DNA of 64,000 nt from Bacteroidales bacterium (GTDB lineage: Bacteria; Bacteroidota; Bacteroidia; Bacteroidales; F082), in NCBI GenBank assembly GCA_016285355.1, contig JAEEQP010000005.1, positions 1 to 64,000 on the forward strand, written 5' to 3'. The notes beneath the pieces were generated by a model that did no database searches, was not told the DNA's origin, and saw nothing but the letters and a program-made list of their open reading frames with translations. Positions 53,591 through 62,104 of the stretch are shown in pieces (positions within the stretch are counted from its first letter, which is position 1; the number at the start of each line of letters is the position of its first letter). A program made the translations under genes and the position numbers.

Positions 53591-54301
53591 TTATGCTGTA
53601 TATCCGCTATCATTTGCTATACTTTGCCCAGTCAGTGAACGCGTCGCATCACTCAAAAGGAAAGCAACCAATTCGGCAACTTCGTCTCCTTTCACTAAGC
53701 CAAGCGGGGCTTGATTATCAATAATTATTTCATCGCTTCGAATTGCTTGTACGTTTTGAATATGAGATTTCTCAAAATCTGTATCAACTGCACCTTTTTG
53801 GATACTATTGACACGAATCCCCTTTAGTGCTAATTCTATCAATAGACAACAAACGGCTGCATCAAGAGCAGCTTTCGAAGCACAAAAAGCCATCTTGGCT
53901 TTCATTGCCTTTGAACTGCTTATACTGCTCATAGCTACGATGCTTGCTCCATCATTTAAACCGCGACATTTCTTCAATGCACGAACTACTTCGATGAAAA
54001 CGGCGTAATTATCGTTCATTATTTGGCTCACCAATTCTGGTTTCGCAAATTGCAATGGGCGAAAATCACTATGGACAATATTGAACACAACACCGTCAAA
54101 AGGTCTTTTCTTAACAAAACCTTTTATATCAGATTCAACATCTCCAATTGTAAGTTTATCGTATACAACCAATCGTTGATTATCATCTGAGATTGACTTC
54201 AAAGCCATGCTTTCTTTCAATAGTAGGAGAATAGCATTGTCAAGCCCTGTCTGCTCACCAACGAATAGGATTCGCTTTTGTGACAAATCGTATTGATTCA
54301 T
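53591..54301 (-). CDS. SDR-fold protein lacking catalytic tyrosine and intact cofactor loop
   Basis: 236 residues with overall SDR order but key changes. The nucleotide loop is GEQTGLDNAI instead of GxxxGxG. The Tyr-x3-Lys site reads FCASKAALDA, so Tyr is replaced by Phe. The serine is kept (AMSSISSS), as is the C-terminal LTGQSIANDSGYTA. It is encoded directly between an intact SDR and a carrier-protein gene. A non-catalytic partner of the intact SDR, a carrier-protein docking subunit, or decay after duplication are all possible. Confidence 0.8.
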   Translation of the reverse strand: MNQYDLSQKRILFVGEQTGLDNAILLLLKESMALKSISDDNQRLVVYDKLTIGDVESDIKGFVKKRPFDGVVFNIVHSDFRPLQFAKPELVSQIMNDNYAVFIEVVRALKKCRGLNDGASIVAMSSISSSKAMKAKMAFCASKAALDAAVCCLLIELALKGIRVNSIQKGAVDTDFEKSHIQNVQAIRSDEIIIDNQAPLGLVKGDEVAELVAFLLSDATRSLTGQSIANDSGYTA

Positions 54302-54304
54302 TTT

Positions 54305-54535
54305 TTACTGCTTTGCTTTCAGCGTTTGCACAAGATTCCAGATTGCCTCAATAGAGTTGAAATTCTCTGGATCCAATTCGTTGATACGGATTTGCACGCC
54401 AAAAATATCATCAATTTCGGAGATGATTGACACCACATCAAAAGAATCAAGAATACCATCATCTATAAGTGCGGTCTCATTCTCAAAATCCACATCGGCG
54501 CGGATGCCTTTCAATAATTCAAGTAACTGTTCCAT
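54305..54535 (-). CDS. Acyl/aminoacyl carrier protein (DltC-like copy)
   Basis: 76 residues from the ATG at 54535 (MEQLLELLKGIRADVDFE); a TTG two codons earlier is less likely. The phosphopantetheine serine is in DDGILDSFDVVSIISEIDD, a pattern closer to peptidyl and D-alanyl carrier proteins (DltC) than to AcpP. It is two genes downstream of the DltA-like adenylating enzyme, the likely loading enzyme, and 3 bases from the second SDR gene. Confidence 0.88.
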   Translation of the reverse strand: MEQLLELLKGIRADVDFENETALIDDGILDSFDVVSIISEIDDIFGVQIRINELDPENFNSIEAIWNLVQTLKAKQ

Positions 54536-54546
54536 AGTCAAGTATT

Positions 54547-55353
54547 TTATAGTTTTACCAAAGATAATGTTGACTTATTCAAATAGGTAAAACCTTTTTT
54601 TTGATAGAGGTTTACAGCAGGAGCATTTTGCCGTTGCACCCATAGTTGGTACCGACTGTTGTCGTCAACATGACCTTGCTCTATATAGGCTTCCACAAGT
54701 CTATGGCCAACGCCTTTGCCTCTTGCAACTTCTGTTACGGCCACATGGTTCAGCCACATTACTCCTGATTTCTTCTCAAGATGCAAAGCACCAAGACGGT
54801 TGCCTTCTAAATCCCTGGCCATCAGGATGGCGTTATTTTGCACCAAAAACGGTGCCATTGCTTGTGGAATGAAATCTCCACTCCATTTGTCAAACGAAGC
54901 ATTGAAAAGATTTATTGCCCATATCGCATCTTCAACATCCGTGGCTGTTTCAATTTTTATTCCTTCGATGGAAACAGGAGGTGTCAGAGATGTGTATTTG
55001 GCAAAATATTGGTCTCTTATTAGGTTACGCTTAAAGCCACAACTTTCCATATAACTCACCTGATCGGTAGGCTCACCAATATTGCCACGGAAGATAATCT
55101 CTGTAACTAATTCTTCTCCATCTAGAATTAGTTTCTCGTCCAAATCATTAAGATAGTAATATACACGCCAGAAACCATCTTTCTTCACAAGAAGGAAAGC
55201 ATTCTTCTCTCCACAACATTCAAATAGAGAATCGTGAACGATCAGGTCTGCAGCTTCACGTTGTATGTAGTCGTTAGTCATACAGCCTCTGCCACCAAAT
55301 CGTTCCGTGATTCCCTGATAGCGTGTATAATCCTTAATCTTTACAGGCTTCAT
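54547..55353 (-). CDS. GNAT-family N-acyltransferase with unknown N-terminal domain
   Basis: 268 residues. The C-terminal half is a GNAT domain: LNHVAVTEVARGKGVGHRLVEAYI carries the acyl-CoA/pantetheine loop (R-G-K-G-V-G), and NAPAVNLYQKKGFTYL is the usual end. The N-terminal half (to about residue 115) has a beta-rich segment (FWRVYYYLND) resembling a second, degenerate GNAT fold. Next to an adenylating enzyme and a carrier protein it may transfer the carrier-bound acyl group to an amino sugar. It overlaps the adenylation gene by 20 bases. Confidence 0.75.
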   Translation of the reverse strand: MKPVKIKDYTRYQGITERFGGRGCMTNDYIQREAADLIVHDSLFECCGEKNAFLLVKKDGFWRVYYYLNDLDEKLILDGEELVTEIIFRGNIGEPTDQVSYMESCGFKRNLIRDQYFAKYTSLTPPVSIEGIKIETATDVEDAIWAINLFNASFDKWSGDFIPQAMAPFLVQNNAILMARDLEGNRLGALHLEKKSGVMWLNHVAVTEVARGKGVGHRLVEAYIEQGHVDDNSRYQLWVQRQNAPAVNLYQKKGFTYLNKSTLSLVKL

Positions 55354-56863
55354 ACCACTTCTTAAGTTCTATACGATCAATCTTACCATTCATATTGTAT
55401 GGCATTTGGTGCAAATGGTTTATAACCTCGGGGAACATATATACAGGTATACGCTCTTTAACCAAATTGACAATGTCTACGGGCTGACCGTCAGTTGTTG
55501 TATAATAGAGTATCAACTTGTCATCAGGCTGATCAATGATGCAAGCAGCATTAGTTACACCATCAATCGCATTGACAGCCACCTCTATCTCACCCAACTC
55601 AATACGGTTGCCCTTATGCTTTACTTGAAAATCTTTTCGCGATACGAAAATGAGATTCCCATCTTCTGCAATACGTACCAAATCACCTGTGCGATAAATT
55701 GTGTCATTGTAGAATGAATTGAGCGGATTCTGAATAAACACCTCATTAGTTTTAATTCGGTTGCCATAGTATCCCAAAGCCACACCACTGCCACGCACAC
55801 ATAGTTCACCTACCTCACCAAAAGTAGCCTCGGTATCATCATCTTTCAACACCAATACCTGCTTATTTGGACAGGATTTGCCTATCGGTATGTATTCGTC
55901 ATCAGAATACGGACGAGTAACATCGAAATATGTGCAATCTACGGTGATTTCGGTTGGTCCATATAGATTAACGAAACGAACGTCTGGCAATTTCTCTTGC
56001 CAAGTTCGAAGCTGTTTAGCAGGCATAGCTTCACCTGCAAAAGCCACGAGGCGTAAATGCTCGGGCAAAACCGAGTCAAGGATGTTACTATTGCCCACCA
56101 TTACAATAGCCGAAGTAGCCCACAGGATGGCAGTAATATGCCTTTCATTAAGTAAAGGAATCAAATGTTTGGTAAAGGTGAAATATTTCTTATCAATCAC
56201 ATTCAAGGTCGCACCACTCCTTAGGCAGATACAAATATCTTTCACAGAACCATCAAAGTAAAATGGTGTCTGGTTACCAAGTGCATCGTTATCGGTAAAT
56301 TTAAACGTTTCTACTAGCCAATCTGCCAAGTCAATCATGCCTCTGTGACTTATGAGGACTCCTTTTGGCACACCTGTAGAGCCACTCGTAAAGATACTGT
56401 AAACCGGATCAAGGTCTATTATCTGTCTACGGATTTCTACCAACAGAGTCTCATCCTTTGTCTCCTGGATTGCATCCGAATAGTTATAGCGGAATCCCAA
56501 AAAACCTATTTGGTCAAGGATCAAATTATCCCTATCGCTAATTGTCACAGCGGCTATGGCATTACAGACATTGGCAATAAGTTTCACTCTCTCAAACGGC
56601 ATCTTGCAGTCGATTGGCACATAGAAATTCCCACTCTCCAAAACACCCATGAAACCAACAAGCGTATCAATTTTACGGTCTACAAAGACCAATACAGCCC
56701 TTCTCATAACGTCTTTCGCATCACGGGCTATACGAGTTCCTATACACTCCGCCTCAGTCTGCCACTGTTTAAATGTCAAGGAACGCTTGTCGTCGGCAAT
56801 GGCAGTTTTGTCGGGAAAACGCAAAACTATGTTATCTAGATATGATAATATGTTTGTTACCAC
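55334..56863 (-). CDS. Amino-acid-adenylating enzyme (DltA-like ANL superfamily)
   Basis: 509 residues from a GTG at 56863 that follows AGGAC by a few bases; no ATG fits better. ANL motifs are SIFTSGSTGVPKGVLISHRG (A3), NLYGPTEITVD (A5), YRTGDLVRI (A7), FQVKHKGNRIELGEIE (A8) and NMNGKIDR with the catalytic lysine (A10). FYFDGSVKD has the aspartate that binds the amino group in amino-acid-activating domains, which suggests an amino-acid and not a fatty-acid substrate. It would load the neighbouring carrier protein. The gene follows the KAS III gene by 2 bases. Confidence 0.87.
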   Translation of the reverse strand: MVTNILSYLDNIVLRFPDKTAIADDKRSLTFKQWQTEAECIGTRIARDAKDVMRRAVLVFVDRKIDTLVGFMGVLESGNFYVPIDCKMPFERVKLIANVCNAIAAVTISDRDNLILDQIGFLGFRYNYSDAIQETKDETLLVEIRRQIIDLDPVYSIFTSGSTGVPKGVLISHRGMIDLADWLVETFKFTDNDALGNQTPFYFDGSVKDICICLRSGATLNVIDKKYFTFTKHLIPLLNERHITAILWATSAIVMVGNSNILDSVLPEHLRLVAFAGEAMPAKQLRTWQEKLPDVRFVNLYGPTEITVDCTYFDVTRPYSDDEYIPIGKSCPNKQVLVLKDDDTEATFGEVGELCVRGSGVALGYYGNRIKTNEVFIQNPLNSFYNDTIYRTGDLVRIAEDGNLIFVSRKDFQVKHKGNRIELGEIEVAVNAIDGVTNAACIIDQPDDKLILYYTTTDGQPVDIVNLVKERIPVYMFPEVINHLHQMPYNMNGKIDRIELKKWYEACKD

Positions 56864-56865
56864 AA

Positions 56866-57987
56866 TTAAAGTCCTCTCATATCCTTAAAAAGTTCGTTGG
56901 GGTCACTAATTATGCCTTCCTCAAAGACAGTATCATCAAAGATGATAGGCAAAATATCGTCCGTGTTGATCCAGAAAGATGTAACGCCCCATGAAAGACC
57001 AATACCAAATCCACAAAGCATCACATTGATTTTCTTACTTTCCATATCGTTCCCATATTTGTCACACATGGAAACCACGGGTGAAGCCCCACTGGTATTA
57101 CCATATTTTGGCAAAGTGATGGGCATCTTATCGGCTGGTATTCTTGCTTTCTTGGCAATTTGCTGCAAAATGTATAAATTTGCCTGATGAAAAGCAAAAC
57201 AATCATAGTCATCAATACTAGTATTGGTCTGAACAAGGAAATCCTTTACAATTTTAGGTACATCAAATACCGTAAACGTAAACACCGAAGTGCCACGCAT
57301 GAATGAATCGTAAAGCGAGCGTTCAATACCATCCTCACACATCACTTCATTATGAGGAGGATTCATATTGCGACATCCACCACCTGGTACGATAAGATAA
57401 CGGTAACCATTGCCGTCACTCCGCACAAGACTATGTATTTCATCGTTGAGATTATCCGTACGTTCCAATAATAAACATACGCCCACATCACCACCTAACA
57501 TTACTTTCGACTTGTCGCGGGGATTGACAGTTTTACTGCCCGTGTCTCCACTAATAAGCAATGCCTTACGAATATTGCTCGTCATCATCATCGAACTTAA
57601 CACTTGAATGCCATAAACAACCGCTGAGCAACCCAAAGAAATGTCGAAACATACACACTCCGTATCCAGTCCAAGTCGTTTTTGAACAATAAACGCAGTG
57701 GCAGGACGTGGATAGTCAGGGCTATGGGTCGCTACAACAAGAGCTCCTATTTCAGCTTTGTTAATATTTTTCTCTGCTAAAAGCTTTTCAGCGGCCACAT
57801 AACCCAAATCACCTGTAGTCTGATGATAAGATGCCTTGCGCGAGGAAACCACTCCTGTCATCTTCTTGAACTTTTCCACTTCCTCTTCGCCAAACTGCAC
57901 CTTGAAATCATCAGGTCGCACCTCATTTGTAGGCATTGCCGCAGCCATAGCTGCCACACGAATACCTGAAAAACTGAATATTGCCAT
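56866..57987 (-). CDS. 3-oxoacyl-ACP synthase III-like (KAS III) enzyme
   Basis: 373 residues, larger than housekeeping FabH. The thiolase-fold triad is intact: Cys in FDISLGCSAVVYGI near residue 120, His in CFAFHQANLYIL near 266, and Asn in LPKYGNTSGASPVVSM near 297. The C-terminal extension after GFGIGLSWGV is acidic. KAS III enzymes condense a primer with a malonyl-carrier. In this setting the primer could be the aminoacyl or acyl group supplied by the adenylating enzyme next door. It follows the NeuD-like gene by 6 bases. Confidence 0.85.
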   Translation of the reverse strand: MAIFSFSGIRVAAMAAAMPTNEVRPDDFKVQFGEEEVEKFKKMTGVVSSRKASYHQTTGDLGYVAAEKLLAEKNINKAEIGALVVATHSPDYPRPATAFIVQKRLGLDTECVCFDISLGCSAVVYGIQVLSSMMMTSNIRKALLISGDTGSKTVNPRDKSKVMLGGDVGVCLLLERTDNLNDEIHSLVRSDGNGYRYLIVPGGGCRNMNPPHNEVMCEDGIERSLYDSFMRGTSVFTFTVFDVPKIVKDFLVQTNTSIDDYDCFAFHQANLYILQQIAKKARIPADKMPITLPKYGNTSGASPVVSMCDKYGNDMESKKINVMLCGFGIGLSWGVTSFWINTDDILPIIFDDTVFEEGIISDPNELFKDMRGL

Positions 57988-57993
57988 TGTGAT

Positions 57994-58656
57994 TTATCCT
58001 ATATTGAATAATTTAGATGACTGAGATAAATAATGACCAGGCTTCTTTATGTCTTTAATTACAATAGAGCCTGGAGACAGCCAAACATCGTCACAAATTG
58101 TAATGCTCGAGGAAATAGTAGTTCCTACCCCAACAAAACATCTCTCACCTACTATTACATGGCCAGCAGTGGTAACACCTGTTGAGAAGAAAGAATGTTT
58201 TTTCACATGCCCTCCGTGATTTACAATAGAGCGTAGCGTTATCATCACATTATCCTCTATTATAACATCCCTGCTGATATAGACACCATCTGACAATAAA
58301 ACACCTTCACCCATGATTGCAGTAGGGTGCACAAATGCCGTAGGAGAAATAATATTTGCCAAAGGCACAATACCTTTAAAACGATTATATAATTTCTCTT
58401 TTACTGAAAACTTCAGATAACCAATAGCTATAAAGATACCATCAAAAACCCCATCATTGTATAAGTTGATAACATCATCATCATTCCCCAATATAGGAAA
58501 TCCATTAATAATCGTTCCCTTTCCAAAGTTTCCATCAATGAAGCCAGCCACCTCATACTGTTGCCACTCATTGACACTTTTACTCAAATCAACAGCTAAC
58601 GTGCCAGAGCCCAAAAAAGCAATTTTTTTCATTATCTTTTTTATTTTATCTTCCAT
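57994..58656 (-). CDS. NeuD/PglD-like sugar O/N-acyltransferase (left-handed beta-helix)
   Basis: 220 residues. The N-terminal Rossmann part starts at KKIAFLGSGTLAVDLSKS, and the C-terminal hexapeptide-repeat beta-helix includes GEGVLLSDGVYIS, VNHGGHVKKHSFFSTGVTTAGHV and GVGTTISSSITI. NVMITLRSIVNHGG holds the catalytic-base histidine region. The start could also be the ATG at 58632 (MKKIAFLGSG). PglD and NeuD relatives acetylate amino or hydroxyl groups of nucleotide sugars. With the 4,6-dehydratase and aminotransferase upstream this suggests a bacillosamine-like route; in this locus the acyl donor might differ. Confidence 0.85.
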   Translation of the reverse strand: MEDKIKKIMKKIAFLGSGTLAVDLSKSVNEWQQYEVAGFIDGNFGKGTIINGFPILGNDDDVINLYNDGVFDGIFIAIGYLKFSVKEKLYNRFKGIVPLANIISPTAFVHPTAIMGEGVLLSDGVYISRDVIIEDNVMITLRSIVNHGGHVKKHSFFSTGVTTAGHVIVGERCFVGVGTTISSSITICDDVWLSPGSIVIKDIKKPGHYLSQSSKLFNIG

Positions 58657-59773
58657 TTAATACTTTCATAATTCTAGGACACAACCTATTTAGTCCCACA
58701 CCTAATAAAATTGAAATAAGACAACCAAAAATGATTTGGACAAAATATATGATTAGTAGTGATAAATCAGAACCACTTGATGTAAGTTTAGAGAGAGGAA
58801 ATGCCAACCAATACAACAAAATCCAATGAAAGGCAAAAATGAAAAAATACGTATTTTTTATTTCGTGAACCAATCTATTCTCTGTTTTTTTCTTCTTTAC
58901 CAAAAATGCGCCTATTTTAAATACGGCAATCACGCCTACTAATATGGCTAACCTATGAATGTAGCAATTAAAAAGCATCTGCTTGCTGAATAAGTCAACA
59001 ATGACAATTATGGCATAAACATAAAAAACCCAATTACCAACTTTCATGAATTCTGCAACAATATTCTTCTCATTCAATGCAAAATAAGCACCCATTATAA
59101 AAAAAAGGACTGGTGGTCTCAAATAGGTGACCAGAAATGCGCTATATTTACCTGTAACCAACCAAGCTACAACCAGTATTATCATACCGAAGCGTTTGAA
59201 ATATTTTATGAACCAATAGATAATCGGAGAAAAAACAAACATTGTTATTAAATCGCGAAGATACCAAAAAGGTACATTTATAGGGCTACCACCTCCATTG
59301 AAATTCACAAAGAGGCCAAAAAAACAACATTTCGCATCTTTCAAGAAAACACCAGTATTAGCGTTTAACCAAGGAACATATCCTATTACATCTTCTGACT
59401 CATTACGAAATATATTATATCCAAAAACAGCTTCCAACAATAAATAGATGAAATTCCATAACATAAACGGTATTAAGATAGTTAAGAATCTTTTCTTAAG
59501 TTTCACTCTATAAGATTGAAAGTTAAAATCTCCATTTTTAAAAAACAAATATCCTGAAATCATGAAAAACACAGGAACACAAAATCCAAATATCGCTTTT
59601 GAGAAAAGATAGCTAACATAGTCATACCACCCACCATTTCTCACATAATCAATCAGTTGCGGATACAATCTCGTCGTAAATCTGCAATGTATTATGACAA
59701 CTCCTATCATAAGTGGAAATCGCAGGAAATCTATAACCCTTGATTGCAGTTCTTCCTTATCTATTTGGTTCAT
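58646..59773 (-). CDS. Membrane acyltransferase family 3 (OafA/WecH-like)
   Basis: 375 residues with about ten hydrophobic helices. RVIDFLRFPLMIGVVIIHCRFTTRLYP holds the conserved His of acyltransferase 3 near residue 31. VPVFFMISGYLFFK is the second family hallmark, and FWYLRDLITMFVFSPIIYW is a third. It would O-acylate the glycan in or at the inner membrane. It overlaps the start of the NeuD-like gene by 11 bases. Confidence 0.88.
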   Translation of the reverse strand: MNQIDKEELQSRVIDFLRFPLMIGVVIIHCRFTTRLYPQLIDYVRNGGWYDYVSYLFSKAIFGFCVPVFFMISGYLFFKNGDFNFQSYRVKLKKRFLTILIPFMLWNFIYLLLEAVFGYNIFRNESEDVIGYVPWLNANTGVFLKDAKCCFFGLFVNFNGGGSPINVPFWYLRDLITMFVFSPIIYWFIKYFKRFGMIILVVAWLVTGKYSAFLVTYLRPPVLFFIMGAYFALNEKNIVAEFMKVGNWVFYVYAIIVIVDLFSKQMLFNCYIHRLAILVGVIAVFKIGAFLVKKKKTENRLVHEIKNTYFFIFAFHWILLYWLAFPLSKLTSSGSDLSLLIIYFVQIIFGCLISILLGVGLNRLCPRIMKVLNGR

Positions 59774-59790
59774 CTACTTCATATCTATTA

Positions 59791-60978
59791 TTAGCCAATG
59801 ACAAAAAAAGACTTAATTCTTCGCTCATAATCCAACAGTAATCTATTAACAGATTCCTTTGTATCTGCCTGAACAATAAACTGCCCATATCTATCCAATC
59901 CGCTCATGAAAGGACGTATTTGAATGCCCTCCTGTAAATTGCACTGAAAATCAACTATATTAGGCCATGATATGACATCTTCAATACCAGGAAGGATTCG
60001 CTTTACAACCCCTTCTTTCAATTCCAAAAATCTCACTCCTGAAGCTTGATTTGTACGATTTATTATGAGTTCAACCTTTTCTCCCAAAGCGATGTTCAGC
60101 AATTGGTCTTCCATGTTGATGCCAGTCGAAAGCGGCACCAACAAAGAAGTGATATAGCCACCTCCTAAGCGTGGACTAGTCTCTATGACAAAGACACCTC
60201 GCTCATTGATTTTGAGTTCCGTATGCGACGGACAATTCTCAAAACCCATACAGGAGGCAATCTTATCAATCAATTCTCGTATGGCCTCTTTTTGTGCTTC
60301 CGTAAGATTGGCAGGTTGCTTGTGCGCCAGTTCCACATTGTAGGGAAATTCCGTAGTAGTCTTCTCAGTAAACTGAATCACTTCAGACTTACCTTCATAA
60401 TGCAAACCCTCTATGCTGTACTCCTGCCCTTCGATGTACTCTTCCACAAGCACCGTGTCCAAATGAGAGTATTGCAAAGCCTCCTGCAAAGATTCTTGCA
60501 ATTCCTCTTTCGAACGACACAACTTCACGCCTCGGCTACCAGAGTTGTCACGAGGCTTCACAATCAGCGGATAATATAAGTCCTCGGCATCCTCCACCTT
60601 CGAGATCAAACGACCATGGGCACAGGGCACACCACCTTCCATGAATCTATGCTTCATCTGGTACTTGTCCGTAGACCATTGCGCCGTCTCAACGGAAAAG
60701 AATGTGAAGCCATACTTCTCTGCCACCCTTGCCATCATCACCAAAGGCTTGTCGGTCGCTGCAGTCACGATGGCATCAACACCATACTTTTCCACTAATG
60801 CACACGTCCCCTCATAGTCTTGTCCACCAACGATTTCGAAGGCATCCACCTCGTCCTTACATACCGCATCGGCACAAGGGTCAATGCCTATGGTAAACAG
60901 GCCTTTCAGCTTGGCTCGACGGATGATGGAGCGTTGCAGTTCGCCCACACCGAAAACGAGGATGCTTTTCTTATCCAT
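59791..60978 (-). CDS. ATP-grasp carboxylate-amine ligase-like protein
   Basis: 395 residues from the ATG at 60978 (MDKKSILVFGVGELQRSI); a TTG five codons earlier opens the frame. An N-terminal Rossmann-like domain is followed by the ATP-grasp fold: YYPLIVKPRDNSGSRGVKLCRS is the phosphate-binding strand, VLVEEYIEGQEYSIEGL the hinge region, and ELKINERGVFVIETSPRLGGGYI the metal-binding strand. It probably joins a carboxylate to an amine, a sugar-amino-acid link being one option. It overlaps the aminotransferase stop by 8 bases. Confidence 0.82.
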   Translation of the reverse strand: MDKKSILVFGVGELQRSIIRRAKLKGLFTIGIDPCADAVCKDEVDAFEIVGGQDYEGTCALVEKYGVDAIVTAATDKPLVMMARVAEKYGFTFFSVETAQWSTDKYQMKHRFMEGGVPCAHGRLISKVEDAEDLYYPLIVKPRDNSGSRGVKLCRSKEELQESLQEALQYSHLDTVLVEEYIEGQEYSIEGLHYEGKSEVIQFTEKTTTEFPYNVELAHKQPANLTEAQKEAIRELIDKIASCMGFENCPSHTELKINERGVFVIETSPRLGGGYITSLLVPLSTGINMEDQLLNIALGEKVELIINRTNQASGVRFLELKEGVVKRILPGIEDVISWPNIVDFQCNLQEGIQIRPFMSGLDRYGQFIVQADTKESVNRLLLDYERRIKSFFVIG

Positions 60979-62104
60979 GGAGGGTTTCGTCAAGGGTCTT
61001 TACGATAAAGTCAATCTGATCCATCGTCAATGCCGCATACATCGGGAGTGTGATTTCATGGTCAGTCACATACTCCGTTTGAGGCAACACTGCGGGATAA
61101 TCCTTATAGATAGAGAAACGATGTACAGCTGGATAATGCACACTGGTTTGAATGCCAGCCGCATGAATCTTGTCGCGGATAGCATCGCGATAAGCCGTAT
61201 CGCCTTTAGTCAAAACGACGGGCATGATGTAATTGCTCACAAACTCCTTATTGTCGGCAAACGGCACCACCACGTCCTTCACGTTGGCCAGCTGCTCCAC
61301 ATAACGCTGACGTACTTTGATACGGGTATCCAAGTCGGCAGGCAACTTCTTCAATTGCTCGATGGCAATGGCGGCACGGATGTCGTCCATGCGATAGTTA
61401 TAACCTAATTCGAGGATGTCGTATGTGGTGGCATGGCCGCTGGCGCGTTGGTAACTCATGGTCGTCATGCCATGCGAACGCAGCAGACGGGCTTTCTTGG
61501 CCATCTCCTCGTTATTGGTGATAAACATGCCGCCTTCACCCGTTGAGATATTCTTGTTGGAGAAGAAGCTGAACGCCGCGCAATCGCCAATGGTTCCTAA
61601 TTTCTTACCCTTATATTCAGACAACGGACCGTGACATGCGTCTTCAATCACCTTCAGGTTATGCTCGCGCGCAATAGCCATGATTTCGTCCATGTGAGCA
61701 GGGAAACCCGCCATGTGAACCACCACGATAGCCTTGGTCTTAGGTGTAATTTTTTTCTCTATCTCGTTAGGGTCAATGTTGACATGCTCTGGACCGATGA
61801 TATCGCAAAACACAGGTGTTGCACCTGCATAACAGATGCAATTCACCGAAGCTGCAAAAGTCAGCGAAGGCACCAGCACTTCATCGCCAGGACCGAGGCC
61901 GCACACCATGCAACACACATGCAAGGCAGCCGTGCAGTTAGTCATTCCGACTGCATAATCCACGTGCCACATATTGACGAACATCTGCTCTAATTGTTCG
62001 TTTTTGGGGCCAGTGGAAATCCAACCCGATTGTATGGTATCGAAAGCAGCACGAGCCTCGCGCTCGTCAAAGTTCAAATTAAACAGAGGTATTTTATAAG
62101 CCAT
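60971..62104 (-). CDS. Sugar aminotransferase (DegT/DnrJ/EryC1/StrS family, PglE/PseC-like)
   Basis: 377 residues. MAYKIPLFNLNFDEREARA opens the protein. The PLP phosphate site is MTNCTAALHVCC, the aspartate is in VIEDACHGPLSEY, and the pyridoxal lysine is in SFFSNKNISTGEGGM. NYRMDDIRAAIAIEQL is a family hallmark. It would aminate the 4-keto sugar made by the dehydratase at 63126-64000. It starts at the stop of the membrane acyltransferase (TAATG). It is not closely similar to the WecE-like enzyme at 27056-28171, so it serves a different sugar. Confidence 0.92.
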   Translation of the reverse strand: MAYKIPLFNLNFDEREARAAFDTIQSGWISTGPKNEQLEQMFVNMWHVDYAVGMTNCTAALHVCCMVCGLGPGDEVLVPSLTFAASVNCICYAGATPVFCDIIGPEHVNIDPNEIEKKITPKTKAIVVVHMAGFPAHMDEIMAIAREHNLKVIEDACHGPLSEYKGKKLGTIGDCAAFSFFSNKNISTGEGGMFITNNEEMAKKARLLRSHGMTTMSYQRASGHATTYDILELGYNYRMDDIRAAIAIEQLKKLPADLDTRIKVRQRYVEQLANVKDVVVPFADNKEFVSNYIMPVVLTKGDTAYRDAIRDKIHAAGIQTSVHYPAVHRFSIYKDYPAVLPQTEYVTDHEITLPMYAALTMDQIDFIVKTLDETLHG

